NCBI RefSeq assembly: GCF_035956715.1
Contig: NZ_CP108381.1
Location: 3,596,001 to 3,660,000, forward strand
Source: Nocardia sp. NBC_01329
GTDB taxonomy: Bacteria > Actinomycetota > Actinomycetes > Mycobacteriales > Mycobacteriaceae
Direction of reading: 5' to 3'
DNA length: 64,000 nt
Made by a program: the position numbers and the translations under genes. The notes beneath the pieces are model-generated. The model searched no databases. It saw only the letters and a program-made list of their open reading frames with translations, and was not told the DNA's origin. Shown here piece by piece: positions 53,356 to 62,037 of the stretch. How positions within the stretch are numbered: position 1 is the stretch's first letter; the number at the start of each line of letters is the position of its first letter.

Positions 53356-54008
53356 GAATATTTCCTCGCGGTGGTGGGTGCGGCGGGGTCGGGATCGGTG
53401 CCGTAGATCGACCGCAGCCAGACGGTGACCACTGATTCGATATAGCGTTCGCGGTCCAGTTCGGCGGCGAGGGTCAGCCGCTCGAGGAGTCGCTCGTTGA
53501 GCAGGAGCAGCACATCGGCGACGGTGGTGGCGTCGCCACCGGCCGGAGCGCGACCGGCGGCACGTTCGGATTCGATCATGGCGGCGATGGAGGGAATGAA
53601 GGCCTGGCGATCGGTTTCCCACAGATCGCGCACTCCCGGCGAGGCGCTGCGCGCGGCCAGTACCGCGCTGTAGAGATGGCGATTGCGGTCCCAGAACTCG
53701 ATGAGACCGCGAATCGTCCGCTCGATACGTTCGGCCGGCGCCCCGCTTCCCACGAGGATGTCGTTGACCGCGAAGACTTCCTCGTAGGTCTGCTCCAACG
53801 CTGCTGCCACGGCCGCGGCCTTGTTCTCGAAGTAGAAGTAGAAGGCGGATCGGGTCAGCCCCGCGCGCCGGGAGATCTCGGCGATATTGATGGGTTCGAG
53901 CTGACCGTCGTTATCGCGGAGCAGCTCGTCCAGCGCCGCCAGTAGCGCACTGCGCCGCTGGTCGCCACGCTGCGGAGCCCGGCGGTCGGTACGTGGCCGG
54001 GTGGTCAT
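53352..54008 (-). CDS. TetR-family regulator
   Basis: The 218-residue protein has a TetR HTH (INIAEISRRAGLTRSAFYFY then FENKAAAVAAALEQTYEEVF), a helical ligand domain, and RLLERLTLAAELDRERYIES near the end. ATG 54008. It sits inside the operon, overlapping the FMO stop upstream and the hydrolase start downstream (ATGA both times). It probably represses the divergent promoter region at 55397-55443. Confidence 0.88.
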   Translation of the reverse strand: MTTRPRTDRRAPQRGDQRRSALLAALDELLRDNDGQLEPINIAEISRRAGLTRSAFYFYFENKAAAVAAALEQTYEEVFAVNDILVGSGAPAERIERTIRGLIEFWDRNRHLYSAVLAARSASPGVRDLWETDRQAFIPSIAAMIESERAAGRAPAGGDATTVADVLLLLNERLLERLTLAAELDRERYIESVVTVWLRSIYGTDPDPAAPTTARKYS

Positions 54009-55351
54009 CCGGCCCGTCCCAGCGGGACCGGCCCCTGTGCGCGGGCCCGGCGCAGCCCAGCCGGTATCTCGGCGAGTCGCAGATCGCGTTCGTAGACCCA
54101 GTAATCCAATTGCTGGGTGTGCCGGGGACGATCCACCACATGGCCGGTGAACCGCTGCTGATCGGCGGCGATTATCCGGTGCATCGTCTCCGCCGGGGGC
54201 GGGCGGTAGTGCCCGGCCGCGTACGCGGCCACCAGGCGGGCCTGGCATTCGACGAACGGGAACAGGGTGGGGAACGACTGCGCGAATCCTACGAAGGCGA
54301 GGCCGCCGATTCCCGGGGCGAAAATGCGTTTGTACAGCGAGATCCGATTGTCCGGGGCGCTGAGGAACTCCGGATCGAAGAACGGGAAGGTGATGTTGTA
54401 GCCCGTGCAGTAGATGATGGCGTCGAAATCCTTCGCCGTTCCGTCCGCGAAATGCACTGTGGCGCCGTCCAACCGGCTCACATCGGGTTTGGCGACGATA
54501 TCCCCGGAACCGAGCCGCAGCGGCAGTTCCACCGACTGGGTGGGGTGGGCCTCGAAGAATTTATGGTTCGGCGCGGGCAATCCGTACTTCACCGGATCAC
54601 CCGAGACGAATGGAGTGAAGATCTGGGTGATCTTGCGCTGCCAGGACAGCGGCACATAGGGCACGGTGCGGAAATAGCGATCGGCCGGGGTGCCCGCGAA
54701 ATACTTCGGCACCACCCACGCGCTCGACCGGGTCGACAGCCAGACATCGTTGTCCGTACTGCGCGAGGACAGTTCGACGGCGATATCGGCGGCACTGTTG
54801 CCGATTCCGACGATCAGGATACGTTTGCCGTGGAGATCCAGGGGCGTTCGCGGATCGATATAAGCGTGGGAGTGGATGGCTTCCCCGGTGAACTCCCCGG
54901 GGAAGTTCGGGAAACGAGGGTCCCAATGGTGCCCGTTGGCCACGACGAGCAGATCGAATCGGCGATTCTCACCGGCCTGTGTCTCGATATCCCAGCCGCC
55001 GTCCGCCGCCGGTCGGGCGTGCTCGACCGCGTTGCCGAATTCGATGGCCCGTTTCAGGTCGAAGGCCGCGGCGTAGCCCTCCAGGTACTCCTTGATGAGG
55101 CTGTGATGCGGAAAGTCGGGGTAGGACTCCGGCATCGGGTAGTCGCGGAAGGAGAGCTGGTACTTCGAGGTGTCGATATGCAGTGAGCGGTAGGCACTCG
55201 AATGTCCGTTCGGATTGCCGAACGCCCAGTTGCCGCCGATGCGGTCGGAGGCTTCGAAACAGGTGTAGGGAATGCCGTAGTCGCTCAGCATCTTTCCGGC
55301 TGTCAAGCCGCTGATACCGGCTCCGATCACGGCGACGGTGGGCTGCGACAT
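54005..55351 (-). CDS. flavin-containing monooxygenase (class B)
   Basis: The 448-residue protein has VAVIGAGISGLTAGKMLSDY (FAD GxGxxG), FEASDRIGGNWAFGNPNGHS, SSAYRSLHIDTSKYQLSFRD, and the NADPH motif RILIVGIGNSAADIAVELSS. IIYCTGYNITFPFFDPEFLS is the ATG-type motif. It oxygenates soft nucleophiles or carries out Baeyer-Villiger reactions in relatives. ATG 55351. It heads an operon with TetR and a hydrolase, divergent from a zinc alcohol dehydrogenase, which suits alcohol-ketone-ester catabolism. Confidence 0.88.
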   Translation of the reverse strand: MSQPTVAVIGAGISGLTAGKMLSDYGIPYTCFEASDRIGGNWAFGNPNGHSSAYRSLHIDTSKYQLSFRDYPMPESYPDFPHHSLIKEYLEGYAAAFDLKRAIEFGNAVEHARPAADGGWDIETQAGENRRFDLLVVANGHHWDPRFPNFPGEFTGEAIHSHAYIDPRTPLDLHGKRILIVGIGNSAADIAVELSSRSTDNDVWLSTRSSAWVVPKYFAGTPADRYFRTVPYVPLSWQRKITQIFTPFVSGDPVKYGLPAPNHKFFEAHPTQSVELPLRLGSGDIVAKPDVSRLDGATVHFADGTAKDFDAIIYCTGYNITFPFFDPEFLSAPDNRISLYKRIFAPGIGGLAFVGFAQSFPTLFPFVECQARLVAAYAAGHYRPPPAETMHRIIAADQQRFTGHVVDRPRHTQQLDYWVYERDLRLAEIPAGLRRARAQGPVPLGRAG

Positions 55352-55396
55352 ACGACCTCCTGGAGCACTGCGCCGATACGGGACCGACTCCGGCAA

Positions 55397-55443
55397 GTGA
55401 CGCCGGTCACATGGACCCTAGGGCCGCATTTGACAGGTGTCAA
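55397..55443. promoter_or_regulatory. dyads between FMO and alcohol dehydrogenase genes
   Basis: gtgacgccggtcac (55397-55410) and ttgacaggtgtcaa (55430-55443) are two inverted repeats in the 176-bp divergent region. The second has 6-bp arms with a 2-bp centre. They are likely TetR binding sites that shut off both operons; which one is used cannot be told by eye. Confidence 0.5.
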
Positions 55444-55527
55444 CAAAAGTGAACCCTTGTCAGCCGACAGGGCGGCGGCCTAGTTTGTGAGACACGCCGT
55501 ACGCGGCCGGAGCGGGAGGACACCCCC

Positions 55528-56568
55528 ATGAGAGCGCTGCAACTCACCGAACCCGGCACCCTGGAGATACGCGAGGTACCGACTCCGGAACCGGGTCCCG
55601 GTGAACTGCTCATCCGGGTCGGCGCCTCCGGTCTCTGCCATTCCGATCTGCATGTGCTCCATCTCCCGTTCAAGCTCCGCGACGAGCCGCTGACCCTCGG
55701 CCACGAGATCGCGGGCACCGTCGCCGCCGTGGGCGAGCAGGTCGGCGAACGCACGGTCGGCGAACGCGGGATCATCTATCTGTGCTGGTCGTGTGGACAC
55801 TGCCCCGAATGCGCGAGTGGCAACGAGAATGTGTGCCGCGCGGCCGGACGGGCCGCCATGCCACCCTGTCCAGGCCTCGGCCCCGACGGCGGAATGGCCG
55901 AGTACATCGCCGTCCCGGCGAATTCGTTCGTCCCCATCGGTGATCTGGATTTCGTGGCCGCCGCACCCCTGGCCGATGCCGCGCTGACCAGTTATCACGC
56001 CATCCGCGGCGCCCGCGATCAGCTCTACCCCGGAGCGACCGCCGTGGTGATCGGGGCCGGCGGGCTCGGCCACGTCGGCATCCAGATCCTGCGCGCGATC
56101 ACCCCGGTGCGGGTGATCGCGGTGGATACCGATCCGGCCAAACTCGAATTGGCGGCGGAATGCGGCGCGCACGAGGGGGTGATGGCGGGCGTGGATACCG
56201 CGGCCCGGATCCTGGCCATGACCGACGGCCGGGGTGCGGAGGCGGTTTTCGATTTCGTCGGCGTGGACACCACTGCGAAGCTTTCGGTCGAGTCGGTCGG
56301 ACCGAACGGGGCCTACCGGATGATCGGGCTGGGCGACGGGAATCCGGGCATCACCGCGGGCCCGGCGGGCGGGCCCGGCCTGCCGTGGGGTGCGACAGTG
56401 CGCAAATCCTACGGCGGCACCAAACGCGATCTCATCGACAGTATCGCGCTGGCCCGCGAGGGCCGGATCACCGCGCGTACCCAGCAGTTCGCCCTGGAGG
56501 AGGGCGCACACGCCTACGAACTACTCGAGCAGGGCAGAATCCGGGGCCGCGCGGTCCTGGTGCCCTGA
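55528..56568 (+). CDS. zinc-dependent alcohol dehydrogenase
   Basis: The 346-residue MDR protein has the catalytic-zinc ligands in ASGLCHSDLHV (Cys) and TLGHEIAG (His-Glu), the structural-zinc set CGHCPECASGNENVC, and the NAD motif VIGAGGLGHVGIQILRAITP. VDTDPAKLELAAECGA (Asp after strand 2) suggests NAD use. ATG 55528. Divergent from the FMO operon, it would oxidise an alcohol to the ketone that the FMO attacks. Confidence 0.92.
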   Translation: MRALQLTEPGTLEIREVPTPEPGPGELLIRVGASGLCHSDLHVLHLPFKLRDEPLTLGHEIAGTVAAVGEQVGERTVGERGIIYLCWSCGHCPECASGNENVCRAAGRAAMPPCPGLGPDGGMAEYIAVPANSFVPIGDLDFVAAAPLADAALTSYHAIRGARDQLYPGATAVVIGAGGLGHVGIQILRAITPVRVIAVDTDPAKLELAAECGAHEGVMAGVDTAARILAMTDGRGAEAVFDFVGVDTTAKLSVESVGPNGAYRMIGLGDGNPGITAGPAGGPGLPWGATVRKSYGGTKRDLIDSIALAREGRITARTQQFALEEGAHAYELLEQGRIRGRAVLVP

Positions 56569-56574
56569 GCGGAC

Positions 56575-57054
56575 TCAGCTCTTACCGGGCGCCCACATAT
56601 TGCTGAGCAGCGTATGGCTCGGGGTATCGGCCAGCGACTGCGAGGATTCGTAGATCCGCACGTAGGAGGTGGCGTGGATACGCCAGATCCCGTCGGCGCC
56701 GCGACGATAGCGATCGGTGTAGTACCCGGCACCCCGGATGAGCACGCCGAAATCGGTCGCGAGCACGGTGTCCTCGAACAGCCAGCTGCCCGTGGCGGTA
56801 TCGCCGTCGAGGGTGATCTCCGGATGGTTGGCCACATGGGTGGTCACGATGCCGGGGCCCATGTTCTCGCGCATGAACCCGACGACCGCGTCGCGACCGT
56901 CGAGGGTGAGCGCCTCACCCATGGCGTGTGTGCCGTAGCGGGCTTCGATCTCCGGGTCCAGCGTGGCGGCGAAATCGTCCCACTGCTTCAGATCCAGGGT
57001 GCGGAAGTACCGGTATTTGAGGACGCGGAGTAGCTCGAGTGCCTGCAGATCCAT
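56575..57054 (-). CDS. SnoaL/NTF2-like protein
   Basis: The 159-residue protein has KYRYFRTLDLKQWDDFAATL, EALTLDGRDAVVGFMRENMG, TTHVANHPEITLDGDTATGS, YTDRYRRGADGIWRIHATSY, the cone-shaped NTF2 fold with a helical lid. Such proteins are cyclases, isomerases or dehydratases; the substrate is not evident. ATG 57054. Convergent with the alcohol dehydrogenase. Confidence 0.8.
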   Translation of the reverse strand: MDLQALELLRVLKYRYFRTLDLKQWDDFAATLDPEIEARYGTHAMGEALTLDGRDAVVGFMRENMGPGIVTTHVANHPEITLDGDTATGSWLFEDTVLATDFGVLIRGAGYYTDRYRRGADGIWRIHATSYVRIYESSQSLADTPSHTLLSNMWAPGKS

Positions 57055-57242
57055 GGAGTCACCATGGCACGACGACCCCGGCGCGGCAAGAACATGTTCT
57101 ATTTTCTCCGGCCGCACACGTGCCTCGTCCGGATCCGCGTTTACCGGATGCGAACCGTGGTACTGCGCCGAAACCGCACGACAGTTCGCGGCACCCGGTC
57201 GCCGCGCCGAAGGTGCCGGGCCCAGCAGCGACGGAGCCAGAA

Positions 57243-57782
57243 ATGAACAGTGCCGAGATTCTCACCGACGCCTTCGATCGGATCCGCGGAGTCGTCCACG
57301 ACACGGTGGACGGACTCGACGAGGACGCCCTGAAGCACCGCCTCGATCCGGGCGCCAACACCATCGCCTGGCTGGTGTGGCATCTCACCCGGGTGCAGGA
57401 CGAACATCTGGCCGAACTCCGGGCCACCGAATCACTGTGGACAGGTCGTGGCTGGTACGAACGCTTCGACCTGCCGATCGACCGGAACGCCACCGGTTAC
57501 GGCGATACCCCTGCCGATGTGGCACTGATCAGCGCCCCACCCGAACTGCTCACCGGCTACCACGACGCCGTGCACACGCGGACAGTCCGATTCCTGGGTG
57601 CCCTACACGACCGGGATCTCGACGCGATCGTCGATACGAACTGGGATCCGCCCGTCACCATGGGCGTACGGCTGGTCAGCGTGATAGCCGACGACCTCCA
57701 GCACGCGGGGCAGGCCGCTTTCATCCGCGGCGCCCTCACCCGGGCTCCGGCCGGGCGTACGGGCACGGCGATCGTGCGCTGA
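57243..57782 (+). CDS. DinB/DUF664-type protein
   Basis: The 179-residue four-helix protein has ANTIAWLVWHLTRVQDEHLA (metal-type H..D..H) and SVIADDLQHAGQAAFIRGAL (third histidine in LQHAGQ), as in DinB and mycothiol-dependent enzymes. WYERFDLPIDRNATGYGDTP is typical of the actinomycete DUF664 branch, possibly a mycothiol transferase. ATG 57243. It stands alone. Confidence 0.8.
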   Translation: MNSAEILTDAFDRIRGVVHDTVDGLDEDALKHRLDPGANTIAWLVWHLTRVQDEHLAELRATESLWTGRGWYERFDLPIDRNATGYGDTPADVALISAPPELLTGYHDAVHTRTVRFLGALHDRDLDAIVDTNWDPPVTMGVRLVSVIADDLQHAGQAAFIRGALTRAPAGRTGTAIVR

Positions 57783-57809
57783 CACCCTTCGATCGACCGC
57801 AGCCGCAGG

Positions 57810-58628
57810 TCAGTCGCGCATCGCCTGATCGCGGAGCCAGCCGAGCGTGCGCGACAGTATCCGCGAGATGTGCATCTGCGAGACTCCGAGCTCCTCGGCG
57901 ATCTGTGATTGCGTGCGGGATTCGAAGAACCGCAGCCGCAGAACCTGACGCTCACGGTCGGACAACTCGCCCAGCAACGGTTCGATCGCCAGATAATCCT
58001 CGAGCCAACCGTAGGACGGCTCCTCGGCGCCCAGCGATTCCACCAGCGGCAACGCCGAACTCTCGCTGTCCTCCCCGGCCGAAGGCGCATCCAGCGAGGA
58101 CGCCTGATACGCGTTACCGGCGATGAGCGCTTGCGTCACCTCCACCACGTCGATCTCGAGTTCCGCGGCGATCTCCTTGGCGCGCGGCACCCGCCCCAGC
58201 CGTTGCGACAAGATCTCGATGGTGGACCCCAGGTTCAGCTGTAGTTCCTTGACCCGCCGCGGCACCCGGACCGACCAGGTGTTGTCCCGGAAATGGCGGC
58301 GGACCTCACCCATGATGGTGGGAACGGCGAAGGGGAGGAACAACGAACCACGCGAGACGTCGAACCGGTCCACGGCGTTGACCAGCCCCAGCCGGGCCAC
58401 CTGCAGGAGATCGTCGTAATTCTCACCGCGACCGGAGAACTTGCGCGCGATGTGCTCGGCCAGCGGCAGGCACCGCCGCATGATCTCACCGCGCAGGTCG
58501 ATGCGGGCCGGATCGCCCTCGAGAAGGGCAGCCAGTTTGCCGAACAACGGCTCGATATTGTCGTAACTGTCGTTGCCGCGATGGCGACGCGAAGGTCCGG
58601 GGTCGGCCCGGGGTCCTTCATCCGCCAT
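57810..58628 (-). CDS. sigF: stress-response sigma factor SigF
   Basis: The 272-residue group 3 sigma factor has region 2 (LAEHIARKFSGRGENYDDLL, ARLGLVNAVDRFDVSRGSLF, LPFAVPTIMGEVRRHFRDNT), region 3, and region 4 (SDRERQVLRLRFFESRTQSQ, IAEELGVSQMHISRILSRTL). This is the SigF/SigB subfamily controlling general stress and stationary-phase genes. ATG 58628 overlaps the anti-sigma gene by 11 bp, as usfX-sigF do in mycobacteria. Its own promoter could not be identified by eye. Confidence 0.92.
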   Translation of the reverse strand: MADEGPRADPGPSRRHRGNDSYDNIEPLFGKLAALLEGDPARIDLRGEIMRRCLPLAEHIARKFSGRGENYDDLLQVARLGLVNAVDRFDVSRGSLFLPFAVPTIMGEVRRHFRDNTWSVRVPRRVKELQLNLGSTIEILSQRLGRVPRAKEIAAELEIDVVEVTQALIAGNAYQASSLDAPSAGEDSESSALPLVESLGAEEPSYGWLEDYLAIEPLLGELSDRERQVLRLRFFESRTQSQIAEELGVSQMHISRILSRTLGWLRDQAMRD

Positions 58629-59058
58629 CGGCGCCTCCTCGGAACCAGCTGAACTCGACATCGGTCGGGTAACCACCGCTCGCCACGTCGTAGGGGTGCT
58701 GCACCACGCTGACCGAGCGGGTCAGCGTCCGTACGATATGCCAGCCGAAGCCCTCCTGGTCCCGGAGCGAATCGACCTCCGAGATCGAGGTTACGCGCAC
58801 TGTCATGCGATGTTCGTCGTAATCGAAGTCGCAGGTCAGACTCGAATCGGGAACAGCGGAGGCAATAAGAGACGTAGCCACTTCGTCGAGCGCGAGCCGG
58901 ATATCGGTCACTTCGTCCAGACCGAAGTCGGCGATCAGCGATACGGTCTCGGCCAGCGCCCGCAGCATCACCAACTGCTCCTGCCGGGCCGGGATCCGCA
59001 CGCCCACGGTCATATCCGCCGACGTCGTATACACGGAATCGGAGACACTCTCCGCCAT
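58618..59058 (-). CDS. usfX: anti-sigma factor, RsbW/UsfX type
   Basis: The 146-residue HATPase-like protein has IPARQEQLVMLRALAETVSL, VTDIRLALDEVATSLIASAV and EGFGWHIVRTLTRSVSVV. The N-box has TS where most RsbW kinases have TN, as in mycobacterial UsfX (CTRLIRSA from memory), suggesting that it binds SigF but phosphorylates poorly. ATG 59058. Directly upstream of and overlapping sigF. Confidence 0.85.
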   Translation of the reverse strand: MAESVSDSVYTTSADMTVGVRIPARQEQLVMLRALAETVSLIADFGLDEVTDIRLALDEVATSLIASAVPDSSLTCDFDYDEHRMTVRVTSISEVDSLRDQEGFGWHIVRTLTRSVSVVQHPYDVASGGYPTDVEFSWFRGGADGG

Positions 59059-59229
59059 GCGCATCACCACCTAGTTCCTGCCGCCCGCGCCACGGCGGGC
59101 GGGAAGCGCCCGCCGGGCCCCGTCGTGCCCGTGACCGTCGGTGACGCCGCGGTTCATCTTTCCTCGGATGTCGGCCTGATTGTCACATGCGCACATACCC
59201 CGGTCGGAATCTCCGAAACACCGCCCAGT

Positions 59230-59430
59230 TCAGGTGTGGTCGATTCGCTCGTGCACAGTCAGCAGCAGATGATCGAATTCGGTGCGCAGAGTGGGGCCGG
59301 CGTGTTCGAGCGTGCCGAGTTCGGCCACCACGATCACCGGCCGGGTGTTGCCGTCCAGATCGACGATGGCGATCGAATCCAGTAGGTCGTCGTCCCGCTC
59401 GTCGGCGATACCGCCGTCCTCTCGGGTCAC
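59230..59430 (-). CDS. small conserved protein in the sigF locus
   Basis: The 66-residue acidic protein reads TREDGGIADERDDDLLDSIA, IVDLDGNTRPVIVVAELGTL, EHAGPTLRTEFDHLLLTVHE. It has a coherent beta-alpha pattern. GTG 59430. It lies between usfX and the STAS gene, all on one strand. Function unknown, possibly another regulator of the partner switch. Confidence 0.5.
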   Translation of the reverse strand: MTREDGGIADERDDDLLDSIAIVDLDGNTRPVIVVAELGTLEHAGPTLRTEFDHLLLTVHERIDHT

Positions 59431-59517
59431 GGCTCGAGTATCGACGGTTCCGGCACGGAAAGCGACCTCACCCCGGCCGTCGCGACGGCCCGGGTAAGGT
59501 ACGCGCGTAGCGGCGGA

Positions 59518-59925
59518 TCAGCTCATCAGCGCGGACCGCAAGGTCGGAAAGTATCGGAACTGCGGCCGCACCCCGGCGACCTCGAGCGCCCGTTCCACTT
59601 CCTTGCGCCCACTGACCACCCGCAACTCGACCCCGGCCTGCCAGGCATCGGCCTTGGCGTCGGCGAGAACAGCGGCTGCTCGAATGCTCATGAACGTGGT
59701 GGCACGCAGATCCAGCACCACCACCCGGCACAGCAGCTCGCGGTGCCGGCCGAGCACGGTACACAGATCGTCGTGCAGTACCGCGTCCAATTCGCCTTCC
59801 ACCCGTGCGATCACGCAGTCGGGGTACTCGGTACTGCGGCGTGACCACACGCGAGCAGCGGCCTGTTGCCGTGAGTCGCGGCGGCGGTGTTGATCGACCT
59901 GGTACAAAACGGCGGTCACCGACAT
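59518..59925 (-). CDS. STAS-domain anti-anti-sigma-like protein
   Basis: The 135-residue protein has a basic N-terminal extension, then CVIARVEGELDAVLHDDLCT and VVVLDLRATTFMSIRAAAVL, a STAS fold. At the phosphorylation loop canonical proteins have F-x-D-S; here it is F78-M-S-I, so the usual acceptor serine is displaced or absent. It may still bind UsfX, or be constitutively 'on', as some RsfB-like proteins are thought to be. ATG 59925. Confidence 0.8.
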   Translation of the reverse strand: MSVTAVLYQVDQHRRRDSRQQAAARVWSRRSTEYPDCVIARVEGELDAVLHDDLCTVLGRHRELLCRVVVLDLRATTFMSIRAAAVLADAKADAWQAGVELRVVSGRKEVERALEVAGVRPQFRYFPTLRSALMS

Positions 59926-60370
59926 ATCAATCCCGTCCTGGTGGTGGGGATTACCGGTTGGCGTACGCACTGCGGGCGGATATCGGAACGAGAACGATTC
60001 TCGTTCGTCGAGCCCGGGCACCGAGAGATACGCGCTACCGGGATCGGCTGCATGTTCTCAACCTGAGCACCATTCTGGCATGGTCGACCGGCGCTGTACA
60101 CCGCCGCGCGACCGAGCGGTCTCGGCACGGGCCGGACCGCGCAGCCCGATAGAGATGTTTACTCCGAGGCGCACAGGCTATTGCGGAGAGGCAAACGGGC
60201 CGGGTCGGACCGGCCGACCGACAGGGGCGGAGGTTTCCGGTGCCACTGCCGCGCGTAAGGCAGCCCATCTCGCTCGCGCATTGCGTAGCGCACCCTATCC
60301 GGCCGATTGACCCGCAGCACACCGCTGCCCTACCAGGGATCCGACGTTCGATGCCTGCGAAAGGCGAGCC
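59926..60370. other. intergenic region between STAS gene and heme-oxygenase-like operon
   Basis: The 445-bp gap between divergent units holds the Fur/Zur-like dyad at 59986 and no convincing gene. The promoter of the 60371 operon should be in its right half; I could not set boxes. Confidence 0.45.
59986..60006. promoter_or_regulatory. Fur/Zur-like palindrome
   Basis: gaacgagaa (59986-59994), cga, ttctcgttc (59998-60006) is a perfect 9-3-9 dyad. Its core, GAGAA-cGA-TTCTC, resembles the 6-3-6 layout of actinobacterial Zur boxes (TGAAAA-TGA-TTTTCA). It is 60 bp upstream of the STAS gene and 365 bp from the iron-enzyme operon. Confidence 0.5.
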
Positions 60371-61381
60371 ATGGTCGATACTCTCTCTCCGAGCGAAGGC
60401 GCTGTCCGCGCGCTACCGCTACCGCTACCCCGAGGCCCGCTCTCGGCGGCGCTGACGGAACTGCTGCGCAACGCACCGGGCCGACCGGTACCCGAGGTGT
60501 CCGGCGATCTCGACCCGTACGGCGACGATTTCCAGCTCACCCTGCACACCTGCTACGAACTGCACTATCAGGGTTTCCGGGACGTGGCCCCGGACTGGGA
60601 ATGGGACCCCGGGCTGCTGGGACTGCGCGCGGAGCTCGAACACCGATTCCAGAACGCACTGCGGGCCGAGGTACCCGGTGGGGACGACGTCACGGCCGAA
60701 CTGGACCGATTGCTCACCGTCCCCGCTTCCGGCGGTATACCGGGCCTGTTGCGCGACGAGGGCACCTGGTGGCAGATGCGCGAATACTTCGTCCACCGCT
60801 CGATCTACCACCACAAGGAAGCAGATCCGGTGGCCTGGGTGATCCCGCGGCTGCGCGGTCGGGCGAAGGCAGGGCTGGTCGCGATCGAATTCGACGAGTT
60901 CGGCGGCGGCCACGCTGATCGTATCCACGCCCGCCTCTACGCCGATCTGATGCGCGGCGCCGGACTGGACCAGGGTTACCTGCACTATCTGGACGTGGTG
61001 CCCGCGCCCATGCTCGCGCTGGTCGACATGATGTCGCTGTTCGGTCTGCACCGGTCGCTACGTGGTGCGATCGTGGGTCATTTCGCGGCGGTCGAGATCA
61101 CCTCCTCACCCGCCTCCCGACGCATGGTCGAGGCGCTGCACCGCTTCTCCGCCCATCCCGACTGCATACGGTTCTACAGCGAGCACGTCACCGCCGACGC
61201 GGTCCACGAACAGGTGGTACGCCGCGATGTGCTCGACGATCTGCTCACCAGGGAGCCCGAACTGGCCGAATCGGTGGTCTTCGGGATCCAGGCCACCGAC
61301 TTCCTCGAAGACCGGTGGGCCGATGCTGTACTCGATCATTGGCGCGCGGGCGAGAGTTCGCTGCGGACCACGGATCGGTGA
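60371..61381 (+). CDS. heme-oxygenase-like diiron protein (iron-containing redox enzyme family)
   Basis: The 336-residue all-helical protein has candidate iron ligands in LHTCYELHYQGFRDV (E-x-x-H), REYFVHRSIYHHKEADP, IEFDEFGGGHADRIHARLYA (E-x-x-x-x-H), HFAAVEITSSPASRRMVEAL and FYSEHVTADAVHEQV, the pattern of heme-oxygenase-like diiron oxidases. Members cleave or desaturate amino-acid or lipid substrates. ATG 60371. It overlaps the methyltransferase (GTGA). Confidence 0.85.
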   Translation: MVDTLSPSEGAVRALPLPLPRGPLSAALTELLRNAPGRPVPEVSGDLDPYGDDFQLTLHTCYELHYQGFRDVAPDWEWDPGLLGLRAELEHRFQNALRAEVPGGDDVTAELDRLLTVPASGGIPGLLRDEGTWWQMREYFVHRSIYHHKEADPVAWVIPRLRGRAKAGLVAIEFDEFGGGHADRIHARLYADLMRGAGLDQGYLHYLDVVPAPMLALVDMMSLFGLHRSLRGAIVGHFAAVEITSSPASRRMVEALHRFSAHPDCIRFYSEHVTADAVHEQVVRRDVLDDLLTREPELAESVVFGIQATDFLEDRWADAVLDHWRAGESSLRTTDR

Positions 61382-62037
61382 GTCCGGTGTTCGTCCGTGT
61401 CCCCGGGGTGTACCGCCCGCAACCCGATACCAGACTGCTGGCGCGGGCAATGACCGATGCCGCGCTGCCGCAGGGAGCGCAGGTACTCGACGCGTGCACC
61501 GGAACCGGAGCGCTGGCGATCCACGCCGCGCGGTCCGGGGCCGCGGCCGTGACGGCGGTGGACCTCTCGCGTGCCGCGCTCGCCTCGGCCTGGTTCAACA
61601 GCCGGCTCTACGGAGTGCGGCTGGAACTGCTGTGGGGAGATATCACCCGGGTGGTCGAGGGGCGAACCTTCGATGTGGTCGTCGCCAACCCGCCGTATGT
61701 GCCGAGCCGGACGCATCCACCCGAAGTGGGCCCGGCACGTGCCTGGGATGCGGGATGGCACGGCCGCCACCTGCTCGACCCGCTGTGCGAGATGATGCCG
61801 CAACTGCTCAGCTCGGGCGGTACCGCACTGATCGTGCACTCCGCCGTCTCCGGTATCGCCGCCAGTCTCACCCGATTGCGCACAGGCGGGTTGAAAGCGA
61901 CCGTCGTGGCACGCACCGTCGTCCCCTTCGGTCCGGTGATGCGCAGTCGCGTCGGCTGGCTGCGGGATCGCAGCCTGATCCAACCCGAACAGGAGCACGA
62001 GGAATTGGTGGTCATCCGTGCCGACAGAACCCGCTGA
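61378..62037 (+). CDS. HemK-like methyltransferase
   Basis: The 219-residue protein has LDACTGTGALAIHAARSGAA (SAM loop), VTAVDLSRAALASAWFNSRL, and VVVANPPYVPSRT, the NPPY motif of N-methyltransferases acting on glutamine or amines. GTG 61378 overlaps the diiron gene. It lacks the N-terminal domain of PrmC. It probably modifies the product or a small molecule of this operon; a protein substrate is the alternative. Confidence 0.85.
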   Translation: MSPVFVRVPGVYRPQPDTRLLARAMTDAALPQGAQVLDACTGTGALAIHAARSGAAAVTAVDLSRAALASAWFNSRLYGVRLELLWGDITRVVEGRTFDVVVANPPYVPSRTHPPEVGPARAWDAGWHGRHLLDPLCEMMPQLLSSGGTALIVHSAVSGIAASLTRLRTGGLKATVVARTVVPFGPVMRSRVGWLRDRSLIQPEQEHEELVVIRADRTR

